From CAYGZA01 sp964354135 (lineage in GTDB: Bacteria; Planctomycetota; Planctomycetia; Pirellulales; Thermoguttaceae), in the NCBI GenBank assembly GCA_964354135.1, contig CAYGZA010000185.1, forward strand, positions 1 through 13,370: a DNA stretch of 13,370 nucleotides, in the 5' to 3' direction. A program made the position numbers and the translations under genes. The notes under the pieces were generated by a model, which was given only the letters and a program-made list of their open reading frames with translations, made no database searches and had not been told where the DNA came from. The first letter of the stretch is position 1; the number at the start of each line of letters is the position of its first letter. Below are positions 6,033-13,022 of this stretch, one piece after another.

Positions 6033-6949
6033 CCGCTTCTGGCGGCGAATCGCCGGGCCTGGGCGGCAATATCCACCCCCACCAGCTCGCTCCAGGCGGC
6101 CAAGAGGCGGCCGAAAACCGGGCCCGGCATCCCCCCGCCGACCGGCCGCCCGTTTAGTCGCACCACGGGCAACAGGCACCACGGGGTGCTGCTGATGAGC
6201 AACTCCTCAGCGCCGCCCAATTCCGCAGGCGTGAGATCGCGATACACCAGCGGGATCCGCAACCCTTGGGCGAGTTCGGCGATCGTCGCCAGACTGATGC
6301 CCGGCAAGATCATTGCCTGCGGCGGGGAAATCAGACCTTCCGCGGCCGAGTAGACGAGCACGTTGGCCGTCGAGACCTCCGTTACCCGGCCATCGCGGTC
6401 CAACAGAAGTGCGCGGGCCCCCGGCTCGATCCGTCCGGCTTTGCGGTCCGCCAGGTAGTAGTGGATGCGGCTGCGGCACTTCAGCGTCGGCGGCCAGCAG
6501 CGGGGCGAGACCTGCTCGACGTCCGTCGTGACCAGGGCCTGACCGGTCCCGTACTTCTCCGCCCAAAGGCCGAACGGAAGCGGATACGTGTGCAGGCAGA
6601 CCGTCGGTTGCGAAGGGCTCCGGCCGGCATAGGCAGGGTAGAGACCTGGGGTCACGAAAACCGAAAGCCCGAGATCGTCTCCCGGGGCCAGCAGGGCGTG
6701 ATTCCGGGCCATGAGTTCTTGGGCAATCGCGGCGAACTCCGCCCGGCTGAGGCCGGGATCCACGCCGACGACCTCCAGCGAGTGCTCCAAGCGGATGAGA
6801 TGATCCTCAAGGTGGAACAGCTTGCCGGCAAAGGTCCGCACCTGTTCGGCCACGGCGGTCCCCTGCACGAAGCCCGCGTCCACGGGAGAGATGCCGACCA
6901 TGGAGAACGGCAGGAATCGGCCGTTGAGATAGGCTTGCGGCTCGTCCAT
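6029..6949 (-). CDS. Class IV PLP-dependent aminotransferase (branched-chain aminotransferase / aminodeoxychorismate lyase family)
   Basis: Fold-type IV PLP enzyme of 306 residues from ATG 6949. This start gives MDEPQAYLNGRFLPFSMVGI, which matches the usual N-terminus (short strand, then DAGFVQGTAVAEQVRTF). An in-frame start 66 bases upstream would overlap the hydrolase gene and adds no family-like sequence. The predicted Schiff-base lysine is K157 in TLKCRSRIHYYLADRKA, and the PLP-contacting glutamate is E191 in VTEVSTANVL. HLEDHLIRLEHSL and a C-terminal EELLISSTPWCLLPV are also typical. The family includes branched-chain aminotransferase (IlvE), D-amino acid aminotransferase and 4-amino-4-deoxychorismate lyase (PabC). 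The sequence alone does not decide between them, so no symbol is given. It begins four bases after the hydrolase stop and is probably co-transcribed with it. Confidence 0.88.
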   Translation of the reverse strand: MDEPQAYLNGRFLPFSMVGISPVDAGFVQGTAVAEQVRTFAGKLFHLEDHLIRLEHSLEVVGVDPGLSRAEFAAIAQELMARNHALLAPGDDLGLSVFVTPGLYPAYAGRSPSQPTVCLHTYPLPFGLWAEKYGTGQALVTTDVEQVSPRCWPPTLKCRSRIHYYLADRKAGRIEPGARALLLDRDGRVTEVSTANVLVYSAAEGLISPPQAMILPGISLATIAELAQGLRIPLVYRDLTPAELGGAEELLISSTPWCLLPVVRLNGRPVGGGMPGPVFGRLLAAWSELVGVDIAAQARRFAARSG

Positions 6950-6953
6950 GAGA

Positions 6954-8024
6954 CTATTGTTGGGGGCGGACGGCGTTTCGGCCAGGGGCCGAACGGACCA
7001 GCGTCTCCCGAGCACCGGATCCCGAGCCGGTGGTCGCCGAGGCGACGGCCGTCGCCGGGGATTGCGCGGGGGGCGCCAGAAAAGCGTACCAGGCCAACCG
7101 TGAGCGCAGACCTGAAGCGCTCAAATAGCACTCCCATTTGTGGTGCCAGCCCACCTCGCAGCAGAGGTTCACCTGCTCCATTTTCTCGGCTTCCGGGCCG
7201 AGCCGGCCGGGGCACGCCGGGCCGGAATGCCCCAAAGCCTCCGGGCCTCGGCCGCGGAACATTCGCGAATACCACCGCGTGGCAGGGTCCGCGGGATTGT
7301 AGGCCACCAGGAGATGATCCAACGGCGCGAGGGCCCGGCCGTTGGCGCCCCCCGGCAGGAACGAGACGTCGTCCATCGCGGCGGCCACCAGCACCGCGCG
7401 CAAAGGCGTTCGTTCCGCCGCCCCGGGTTGCGGGAGGGTCTGTCCGGCAAACTCCCCGCCCGCCAAGAGGTTCAAGGCACCGCCAATCGTCCGCGCCCCG
7501 AAGCTGTAGCCTATCAGGCTCACCGGAACCGCAGGGTTGATTTGGCGAATGCAGTCGGCCAAGTAGTAGCTCTCGGTTTCGCTGCGGGCCGCTTTGACCC
7601 GAACGTCGCGGCGGTTGCCTCCGGCGATCCGATCGGAAGGCCACGACCAGATGACGAAGCGGAACGCCCGCCCCCCGGCCTGCTCCTTCAAGACCCGGTA
7701 AACCCCCCAGCCGGTATTCACGGCGTCCTGGCGGTCGGTGCGGTTCCCGTGAAGGAAGAACGCGGTCGGCACCGTAGGGGAATCGCCGGCCAGGAAAGCC
7801 TTTACGTCGGCGGCTTCCCATTGGCGGTCTTGCCCCAGGCGCCAATACCGGGGCTGCTCCCCGCCGGGCTGTCCGCACGGGTCGAGGTCCCGCGTGCTGA
7901 CCAACCAGAGGTCGTCCGCCGCCGGCTCGGCGGCTCGTGCCCCCGCGGCGAGGCAGAGCACCGCCACCCCCGCCGCAAACGCTACGGTTTTCCCAATCGA
8001 AGTCCTGCCTAAGAAGCTGTTCAT
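6954..8024 (-). CDS. Secreted alpha/beta hydrolase-fold protein
   Basis: A 356-residue protein whose N-terminus has a basic stretch and hydrophobic core ending in AAGARAAEP, an apparent signal peptide with cleavage around residue 31. The mature part looks like an alpha/beta hydrolase: AFFLHGNRTD near 88-97 provides the oxyanion HGN, and IGYSFGARTIGG carries the nucleophile elbow GYSFG with Ser164. The histidine may be H284 or H285 in GWHHKWECY; the acid is not clear (D236 is one candidate). ATG 8024 has GGAG six bases upstream and gives the signal peptide; an in-frame start at 8225 would add an unlikely Arg-rich extension. Substrate is unknown. It is the first gene of a two-gene unit with the aminotransferase, and divergent from the small lipoprotein-like gene. 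Confidence 0.8.
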   Translation of the reverse strand: MNSFLGRTSIGKTVAFAAGVAVLCLAAGARAAEPAADDLWLVSTRDLDPCGQPGGEQPRYWRLGQDRQWEAADVKAFLAGDSPTVPTAFFLHGNRTDRQDAVNTGWGVYRVLKEQAGGRAFRFVIWSWPSDRIAGGNRRDVRVKAARSETESYYLADCIRQINPAVPVSLIGYSFGARTIGGALNLLAGGEFAGQTLPQPGAAERTPLRAVLVAAAMDDVSFLPGGANGRALAPLDHLLVAYNPADPATRWYSRMFRGRGPEALGHSGPACPGRLGPEAEKMEQVNLCCEVGWHHKWECYLSASGLRSRLAWYAFLAPPAQSPATAVASATTGSGSGARETLVRSAPGRNAVRPQQ

Positions 8025-8144
8025 TCGCCACTCCGAAGCACGCTTGCAGCACGCACAACCGGCATCCTCCGGAGAGTGTAGCTTTTTCTCGGCACCAACG
8101 GCAGCAAATCGTCGGGGGCGGGGCGAAAAATCGCCGCGTTGCGT

Positions 8145-8172
8145 TTGCACATCATCCGCCGTGGTGTAGAGT
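8145..8172 (+). promoter_or_regulatory. Possible promoter of the small secreted/lipoprotein gene
   Basis: TTGCAC (8145-8150), a 16-base spacer, and TAGAGT (8167-8172) lie about 55 bases before the start of the downstream small gene. Both hexamers are moderate matches. A perfect GGCGA/TCGCC hairpin with an A-loop at 8122-8135 lies just upstream and could be an operator, but nothing else supports that. Confidence 0.35.
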
Positions 8173-8227
8173 TGCCGGGTCGATTGCCTCGCCTCGGAGC
8201 GAGCATGTTTCGACGGAGATAGCAAGA

Positions 8228-8458
8228 ATGAAGAAGTTACTTGTCCTGACGGCTGTAGGAATCCTGCTTTGTGGAGCGGCCGGGTGCCGGATGTGCGACT
8301 GGCTCTTCCGCGGCTCGGCCGTGACGGCGCAGCCCGCCCCGGTGATGTACGACCCGTGCGCTACCGCGGTTCCGGCGACTGCGTGCGATCCTTGCGGTCC
8401 GGCGACGGGAATGATGGTCACGCCGGGACCGGAAACCTACGTCCCCGCCCCGCGCTAA
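8228..8458 (+). CDS. Small secreted or lipoprotein of unknown function
   Basis: A 76-residue protein starting MKKLLVLTAVGILLCGAAGC, a clear export signal. The Cys at about residue 20 could be lipidated; the preceding AAG is a weak lipobox, since the -3 position is Ala rather than Leu. The mature part is short and Cys/Pro-rich, with repeated DPC (YDPCATAV, CDPCGPATG). GGAG lies nine bases before ATG 8228. A longer in-frame reading from 7937 runs antisense through the hydrolase gene and is rejected. Small proteins of this style are common in planctomycetes. Function is not known, and nothing in the sequence suggests one beyond export. Confidence 0.7.
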   Translation: MKKLLVLTAVGILLCGAAGCRMCDWLFRGSAVTAQPAPVMYDPCATAVPATACDPCGPATGMMVTPGPETYVPAPR

Positions 8459-8465
8459 CCCGCCG

Positions 8466-8502
8466 GCGCACCCAGGCAAGAGCTTTCCGCGTCCGGGTGC
8501 GC
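8466..8502. terminator. Possible bidirectional terminator hairpin
   Basis: GCGCACCC (8466-8473) and GGGTGCGC (8495-8502) form an eight-base GC-rich stem that can be extended inward by GG/CC with one bulged A. It starts eight bases after the stop of the small secreted protein gene and lies between it and the convergent O-antigen-ligase-like gene. There is no T-run on either strand, so termination is inferred from position and shape only. Confidence 0.4.
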
Positions 8503-8587
8503 AATTCCTTCCGGCAAGCAAAGTCCATCGCGAGTCGGCCGTGAGCATCCTGAACGCGGCTGGCTCGGATGGACTCGCGTTTTCCGG

Positions 8588-10000
8588 TCACGTGGGCCCG
8601 CGCTGCGCCGCAACCAACAGCCTGGGGCGCCGTTCCTTCCCGCGCGATTCGGGCTTCGCCGCCGCCGGCCGAGAGAGCGGGCAGAGTCCGCTCGTGACCC
8701 CCGCCAGGAAGAACAGCAGCATGTGGATCATCGCGATCAGCGAAACGTCGTGGAACATGCCGTTGACCGCGTAGTTGACCACCAGGACCATAAACACCAG
8801 GGCGTGCTGCCGCGCCCATAGGGGTGCTTCCGGGCATCGCCATAGCCGCCACGCATCGCGGAGCCAGAGCACCAGCACGAGCACGAAGAGCCCTGCGCCG
8901 ATGAGCCCGGTCTCGGTCAACAGGGCCAAGAAGACGTTGTGCTGCACAAACGGCCGGGCCTTCTCCAGCGGCAGATCCGCAGCCCGGTCCGACAGGTACT
9001 CGACGCTCCGCTCCGGGTATTGGCCGAAGCCGCAGCCGAACATCGGCCGGTCGCGGAACATTTGCCAGGCCACCATCGCCAGGATGGGCCGAAGCTTGGC
9101 CGATTCGGCGGTCTCTTGCGCGCTGAGATCGCGGTCGCGCTTGAACGAGAGCACGCGTTCCCACTGCGTGACTGCGGCGACCGCGGCCAGGATTAGCGCG
9201 CCCGCGAACAGACATGCCCGCGGGCGTCGCGGCACGGCAAGCCCCACGGTCAGCAGCAGGCCCATGACCGCCCCGATCCACACGCTGCGGGTCAACGTGC
9301 CGTAGATTCCCAAACAGAGGACCGCCGCCGTCGCCACCACCAGGAGTCTGCCCCGCCGGCTCCATCGCGGCCACGCCATCAGGCCGGCCGCCAGGCCGAC
9401 CCCCAACAGAATGCCGTTTCCCACCGGATTCAGGAGCGGCCCGCGGGCCCGCCCGTAGAACTCGGGGAAATCCGGCGACGTGATGTACGCCGGGAAGACC
9501 AGCGCCCGGAGTTCCCAGGCCTCAGCGGCCGCGGTGAGGGCAAGGTAGAGGCCGAACCCGGCCAGGCAGGCGAGCGTCGTCAGGACGCCGCGCTCGGTGA
9601 TCCTCGATTGCCGCGCAACCCAATACATGCCGAGCGGCATGAGGTAGTCCAACAGCAGGCGAGCCGCCGGTTGGGCGTTGCGGGCCTGCCAGTCGTGGGC
9701 TAGGGTGCTCACCCCAAGAACCGCGATGAGCGCGGCCAGGGCGATCTCGGCTGCCCCCAAGGGCTTCGGGTCGGCCCAGCCGAGCCGCCGCCAGACCACG
9801 TATTGGGCCAAGAATAGGGCGAAGAGGGCCCGGTCGATCGTCAGCGGCACCGGGCCCAGCGCCGCGTGGAACAGGGGATGCCCAAAGCAGCAGCCGGCCA
9901 GCAGGACAAGCAGGGCTCCGCCGAGCAGTCCCCCTCGCAAGAAGACAACAGCGCCCCAAACCAGCGCAGTGACCCCGGCGATGGCAAGGACGACTTCCAT
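8588..10000 (-). CDS. O-antigen ligase/polymerase (Wzy/WaaL) family membrane protein
   Basis: Integral membrane protein of 470 residues with about ten to twelve hydrophobic segments and one larger loop, as in O-antigen ligases and polymerases, which transfer or polymerise lipid-linked glycans on the outer face of the inner membrane. Family-like segments are FYGRARGPLLNPVGNGILLG near 181-200, GTLTRSVWIG with R238, FGCGFGQYP near 321-329, and HNVFLALLTETGLIGAG with H354 in the large loop. The Arg and His occupy the places of the catalytically important residues of the WaaL/Wzy fold. ATG 10000 is taken as start, but its AGGGG motif touches the start codon, so the start is moderately uncertain. 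It lies about 2.9 kb from the co-polymerase module and on the opposite strand, so it is a plausible but unproven partner. Confidence 0.85.
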   Translation of the reverse strand: MEVVLAIAGVTALVWGAVVFLRGGLLGGALLVLLAGCCFGHPLFHAALGPVPLTIDRALFALFLAQYVVWRRLGWADPKPLGAAEIALAALIAVLGVSTLAHDWQARNAQPAARLLLDYLMPLGMYWVARQSRITERGVLTTLACLAGFGLYLALTAAAEAWELRALVFPAYITSPDFPEFYGRARGPLLNPVGNGILLGVGLAAGLMAWPRWSRRGRLLVVATAAVLCLGIYGTLTRSVWIGAVMGLLLTVGLAVPRRPRACLFAGALILAAVAAVTQWERVLSFKRDRDLSAQETAESAKLRPILAMVAWQMFRDRPMFGCGFGQYPERSVEYLSDRAADLPLEKARPFVQHNVFLALLTETGLIGAGLFVLVLVLWLRDAWRLWRCPEAPLWARQHALVFMVLVVNYAVNGMFHDVSLIAMIHMLLFFLAGVTSGLCPLSRPAAAKPESRGKERRPRLLVAAQRGPT

Positions 10001-10045
10001 CCCCTATGTGATCCAGGAACCCGCGGAAAGGAAAAGGGAGACGAA

Positions 10046-10129
10046 CGAAGGGGTCGGGAGTCGTTTTCCTGTTGATGGAGAATGGCCGGGTCTAGTCGCA
10101 ACGCAAGAAAACGACTCCCGACCCCTTCG
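10046..10129. repeat. Perfect 23-base inverted repeat with 38-base loop
   Basis: The arm at 10046-10068 (starting CGAAGGGGTCGGGAGTC and ending GTTTTC) is the exact reverse complement of 10107-10129. The intervening 38 bases are not obviously structured. It lies between the O-antigen-ligase-like gene and the small secreted protein gene, both on the minus strand, so it could separate two transcription units. The form suggests a dispersed REP- or MITE-like element. Only one copy is in this window, so dispersal is inference. Confidence 0.9.
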
Positions 10130-10167
10130 CGCTACCCATCCAAAGGATAGGTTACGGCCCGGCAGGC

Positions 10168-10518
10168 TCAGTAGCCCTTTTGGTGCCCGTGCTCTCGGTA
10201 GGTGTTGTCTTCGTAGTCCGCGTGGGTCCGGAGCTGGGCGTGACGATGGGCCCCGAAATAGCCCCAGTTGTAGTAGGTGGCCCCGAGGGCCTGGCCGAAG
10301 TAGGGCTTGGGCCCCGGCGGAGAGGGGCTGGGAGTGGCGGGCCACGGACCGGGAGGAACGGGATGCAGGGCGGGAGCCAGGCTGCTTCCCGGCGATTGGG
10401 TGGCCGCGCGATTGGCCCCAAACCATCGCCATGGCCATCCGGCCGTCACAACCGGCGGGAAAATCGCCCCGACGGCCAACACGCCGGCCAAGAGCATCGC
10501 AAGAGCACGAATTCTCAT
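10168..10518 (-). CDS. Small secreted protein of unknown function
   Basis: A 116-residue protein. MRIRALAMLLAGVLAVGAIF followed by PPVVTAGW is a good signal peptide with cleavage near residue 28. The mature part has a Pro/Ser-rich linker and a C-terminal half rich in Tyr, Trp and His: PKPYFGQALGATYYNWGYFG, then AHRHAQLRTHADYEDNTYRE. The compact aromatic YYNWGYFGA block looks conserved in style with small planctomycete secreted proteins, but no function is known. ATG 10518 has AGGG upstream. A longer in-frame reading up to 10896 would run into apt and is rejected. A strong hairpin (10572-10595) and a smaller one (10537-10549) lie in its leader. Confidence 0.65.
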   Translation of the reverse strand: MRIRALAMLLAGVLAVGAIFPPVVTAGWPWRWFGANRAATQSPGSSLAPALHPVPPGPWPATPSPSPPGPKPYFGQALGATYYNWGYFGAHRHAQLRTHADYEDNTYREHGHQKGY

Positions 10519-10732
10519 CACTTTTTCCCTTGAGACAGGCGAGACGCCTATACTGCTTGCTACTTTCCGACAGGCGGGCCGAGGAAAGGCCGCCTCATCG
10601 CCATAAACTATATCGGTCCTGCGCATGGTAGGGATGCGTGAAGATGTTCCGGCAGTAACGAGTCTGCCGGCCCCAGGATTCGGAATTAGCGATTGGGGAA
10701 ACCCTGCGGCCCGTTCCGATGCCCGCTGCCTG

Positions 10733-11269
10733 CTACTCGTACCGGATGAGACTGATGGTCTCGTAACGGGAGAGCTTGGCGGCCCCGCCGAGTGCGAGCA
10801 GCTCGACCAGAAACGCGCAGGCAACGACGCGGCCGCCCGCCTTTTCCACCAGCCGACAGCAGGCCTCCATTGTCCCGCCGGTTGCCAGGAGGTCATCGAC
10901 CATCAGGACGGCGGCCCCCTGGGGAATGGCATCGACGTGCATTTCGACGGTGTCGCTGCCGTATTCCAGGTCATAGGTGTGCGACAAGGTGGTAAACGGC
11001 AGTTTGCCCTTCTTGCGGATGGGAACCAGTGCCGCGTGCAATTCCACGGCCACGGGGGCGGCAAAAAGGAATCCCCGGGCCTCAGCCGCCGCGACGACGT
11101 CGATCTTTCGCCCGCGGACCCGTTGGAAAAGCTGCCGGACCGCTTCCCGGAACGCCACCGGGTTGGCCAAGAGCGGCGTGATGTCGCGGAACATGATCCC
11201 CGGCTTGGGAAAATCGGGAATCGCGCGGATGTAGTCGGCCAGATTCGGCGGCAGGGATCCGGGGCTCAC
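10733..11269 (-). CDS. apt: Adenine phosphoribosyltransferase
   Basis: Cytoplasmic purine-salvage enzyme that makes AMP from adenine and PRPP. The 178-residue product is of normal family length. It shows NLADYIRAIPDFPKPGIMFR and DITPLLANP at the N-terminus, VVAAAEARGFLFAAPVAVEL, the flexible loop LPFTTLSHTYDLEYGSDTVE, and the PRPP-binding loop VLMVDDLLATGGTM. The start is GTG 11269, with AGGA seven bases upstream. A TATATT (11324-11329) is a weak -10 candidate for its promoter on the minus strand. It is divergent from the Dabb-domain gene. No irregularities were seen. Confidence 0.97.
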   Translation of the reverse strand: MSPGSLPPNLADYIRAIPDFPKPGIMFRDITPLLANPVAFREAVRQLFQRVRGRKIDVVAAAEARGFLFAAPVAVELHAALVPIRKKGKLPFTTLSHTYDLEYGSDTVEMHVDAIPQGAAVLMVDDLLATGGTMEACCRLVEKAGGRVVACAFLVELLALGGAAKLSRYETISLIRYE

Positions 11270-11361
11270 GGGACGGTCCTTTCGGTCGCGTTTGGAGGAA
11301 GGACGATGGCTTGAACTGGCCCGAATATAGGTTGCCGCCGCCGTCGGGAGAAGGGGAGAGT

Positions 11362-11390
11362 TTGAACCCGGCGGATCGCCCCGGTATACT
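11362..11390 (+). promoter_or_regulatory. Sigma70-type promoter for the Dabb-domain gene
   Basis: TTGAAC (11362-11367), a 17-base spacer, and TATACT (11385-11390) give four-of-six and five-of-six matches. The expected start point near 11397 leaves a leader of about 37 bases that ends in a strong GGAGGAG ribosome-binding site before ATG 11434. Confidence 0.65.
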
Positions 11391-11433
11391 GCGGCGTTGT
11401 CGGGCTAACCTTTAGAAATCGGAGGAGCGCATC

Positions 11434-11853
11434 ATGAGAAAGTGGATTGCCGGTGGAGCGGTGGCTGCGGTGGTTTGCGCATTGGTGGTCGGACTGGCCG
11501 TGGGGCAGGCCCCGTCGGAGAGGAAAGCCAGAAAGAACCCGAACCTGGGGCGCGTGCGCCACGTCGTGTTGTTCAAGTTCAAGGACGGCACGAGCGCGGA
11601 GGAGATTAAGAAAGTCGAGGATGCCTTCCGGGAACTGCCCAAGAAGGTCCCGGCGATCCGGGGTTTTGAGTGGGGGACGAACATGAGCCCCGAGGGCCTC
11701 TCGCAAGGCTTCACCCACTGCTTCTTCCTGACCTTCAACGACGCGAAGGCGCGGGACGAATACCTGCCTCACCCGTCGCACAAGGAGTTCGGCAAGGTGC
11801 TGCGGCCCTACCTGGACAAGGTGCTGGTGGTGGACTACGTGGCCAAGGACTGA
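11434..11853 (+). CDS. Secreted Dabb-domain (stress-responsive A/B barrel) protein
   Basis: A 139-residue protein with an N-terminal signal peptide or anchor (MRKWIAGGAVAAVVCALVVG, cleavage probably near AVGQA) followed by one Dabb domain. Typical elements are RVRHVVLFKFKDGTSAEEI near 40-58, FRELPKKVPAIRGFEWGTNM, and THCFFLTFNDAKARDEYL before the characteristic HPSH (PHPSHKEF) and a final VLVVDYV strand. Dabb proteins form dimeric alpha/beta barrels; the family is tied to stress responses, and some members are enzymes of small-molecule conversion, so the substrate is unknown. GGAGGAG precedes the ATG, and a good promoter lies upstream. The gene is convergent with the sigma factor gene, with a repeat element between the two stops. 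Confidence 0.88.
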   Translation: MRKWIAGGAVAAVVCALVVGLAVGQAPSERKARKNPNLGRVRHVVLFKFKDGTSAEEIKKVEDAFRELPKKVPAIRGFEWGTNMSPEGLSQGFTHCFFLTFNDAKARDEYLPHPSHKEFGKVLRPYLDKVLVVDYVAKD

Positions 11854-11896
11854 GTGAAACCGCAGAACAACTTGTGCTTCTTGTGCTTTGAACTGG

Positions 11897-11973
11897 GTGG
11901 CATGCCGTCACTGCCGCAGGCAGGGTCGGCATGACATGCTCACCCGACGCTTCGCGTCGTGAGAGCATGCCAC
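11897..11973. repeat. Composite palindromic intergenic element
   Basis: Outer arms GTGGCATG (11897-11904) and CATGCCAC (11966-11973) enclose two further hairpins. The first is CATGCCG/CGGCATG (11901-11907 with 11927-11933), with inner CTGCC/GGCAG. The second is a 16-base stem with two mismatches (11935-11950 with 11954-11969) closed by a TTC loop. Parts of the outer arm are shared with the inner hairpins, so alternative folds exist. It sits between the convergent stops of the Dabb gene and the sigma gene. This is the shape of a REP/BIME-type repeat and possibly of a bidirectional terminator. Just upstream (about 11873-11889) CTTGTGCTT is repeated twice in tandem. Confidence 0.85.
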
Positions 11974-11986
11974 TCCCACGACATTC

Positions 11987-12829
11987 TCAGGCCGGGCCGT
12001 TGAGGGCCTCGGCCAGCTTGCCGAGGGCCTCGGTCTCGATCTGCCGGACCCGCTCGCGGGTAAGCCCGAGGGTCTCGCCGATTTCTTTGAGCGTCCGCGG
12101 CTCGTTGTCCTCCAGGCCGAATCGCATCTTCAGCACCGTGGCCTCGCGCTGGTCCATGACATCCAGCCGCCGGAGGACGTGACTGAGGTTGTCTGTCTCG
12201 ACCATTTCGTCTTCGGGGCTGCGGGCGCGCTCATCCGTGACCATCTCGCCCAGGGACCAGCCGGCCTCGGCCTGGTCCGTCTGCGGGGTGAGATTGTAGA
12301 TGCGGATGGCCTTCTTGATGATGGGGAGCTTCTTGCGGGGCAGGCCCAGCACGCGGGCGATCTCCTCCGGGGTCGGAGTGCGGCCGAGTTCCTCGGCCAA
12401 TCGGGTACACGCCCGACGCCACTTCGACAGGAGCTCCACCATGTAGGCCGGGATACGGATCGTCTTGGCCGTGTTGATCAAGGCCCGCTTGATCGACTGC
12501 TTGATCCAGTAGCTGGCGTAGGTGGAGAACCGGGTCCCCATGGCCGGATCGAACCCCTCGACGGCCCGCAATAGCCCGAGGTTCCCCTCCTCGATGAGGT
12601 CTTGAAGCGTCAGCCCTTTGCCGGTGTAGCCCCGGGCGATGTTGACCACGAGGCGGAGATTGGCGCGGACCATGCGGTCGCGGGCCTGCACGTCGCCTTC
12701 CCCGATGGCGACCGCCAGGTCCTGCTCATCCTCAGCGGACAAGAGGGCCGTTTCGTTGATCTCGCGGAGGTACGTTTCCAGCGGCGATTGGGGCGAGGAG
12801 GCGGAAGGTCTGCGTCGTGTCTTGCTCAT
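11987..12829 (-). CDS. RpoD/SigA-family RNA polymerase sigma factor lacking region 1.1
   Basis: A 280-residue sigma70 factor that would direct RNA polymerase to promoters. Region 1.2 begins near residue 16 (PLETYLREINETALLS). Regions 2.1-2.4 follow with NLRLVVNIARGYTGKGLTLQ, LIEEGNLGLLRAVEGFDP and GTRFSTYASYWIKQSIKRAL (about 57-117). Region 3 covers TPTPEEIARVLGL, and region 4.2 is TLKEIGETLGLTRERVRQIE near 246-265. Large primary sigma factors have a region 1.1 and a long non-conserved insert before region 2; both are absent here, so this is a group 2-like short factor, a form often present in planctomycetes beside the main RpoD. ATG 12829 is chosen because homologous sequence begins there. 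No strong ribosome-binding site is visible, and an in-frame extension to 13000 is non-conserved. Not called rpoD, since it may be an alternative factor. Confidence 0.9.
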   Translation of the reverse strand: MSKTRRRPSASSPQSPLETYLREINETALLSAEDEQDLAVAIGEGDVQARDRMVRANLRLVVNIARGYTGKGLTLQDLIEEGNLGLLRAVEGFDPAMGTRFSTYASYWIKQSIKRALINTAKTIRIPAYMVELLSKWRRACTRLAEELGRTPTPEEIARVLGLPRKKLPIIKKAIRIYNLTPQTDQAEAGWSLGEMVTDERARSPEDEMVETDNLSHVLRRLDVMDQREATVLKMRFGLEDNEPRTLKEIGETLGLTRERVRQIETEALGKLAEALNGPA

Positions 12830-13022
12830 AGGTGTGGTGTCGGCGGGAAAATGGCGGCAGACGGACCCACCACAACTATCGTCGGTGGGCCGGGGGTTTC
12901 TGCAACGAAGCGACGGGCCGACGCCGTGGACCGAATGTGCGCGACTTTCGGGCGATAGCGAAGGGAGGGACGTTTCCGAAGGGGACCGACACGGTCGCAC
13001 GGCGGGGAGGAGTTATGCCAAA

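Noticed and set aside
6266..7540. Plus-strand 424-codon frame
   Set aside because: Long only because of high GC; it is antisense to the aminotransferase and hydrolase and shows no domain.
6652..8058. Minus-strand 468-codon frame across the hydrolase and aminotransferase
   Set aside because: It is a different frame from the two genes whose motifs are clear; Arg/Gly/Pro-rich shadow.
7937..8227. Upstream extension of the small lipoprotein-like gene
   Set aside because: It would bury the signal peptide internally and overlap the divergent hydrolase gene; ATG 8228 has a ribosome-binding site.
8418..9374. Minus-strand 318-codon frame within the O-antigen-ligase-like gene
   Set aside because: Out of frame with the membrane protein; Arg/Gly/Pro-rich with no motif.
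10519..10896. Upstream extension of the small secreted protein into apt
   Set aside because: It would place the signal peptide in the middle of the protein and overlap apt in another frame.
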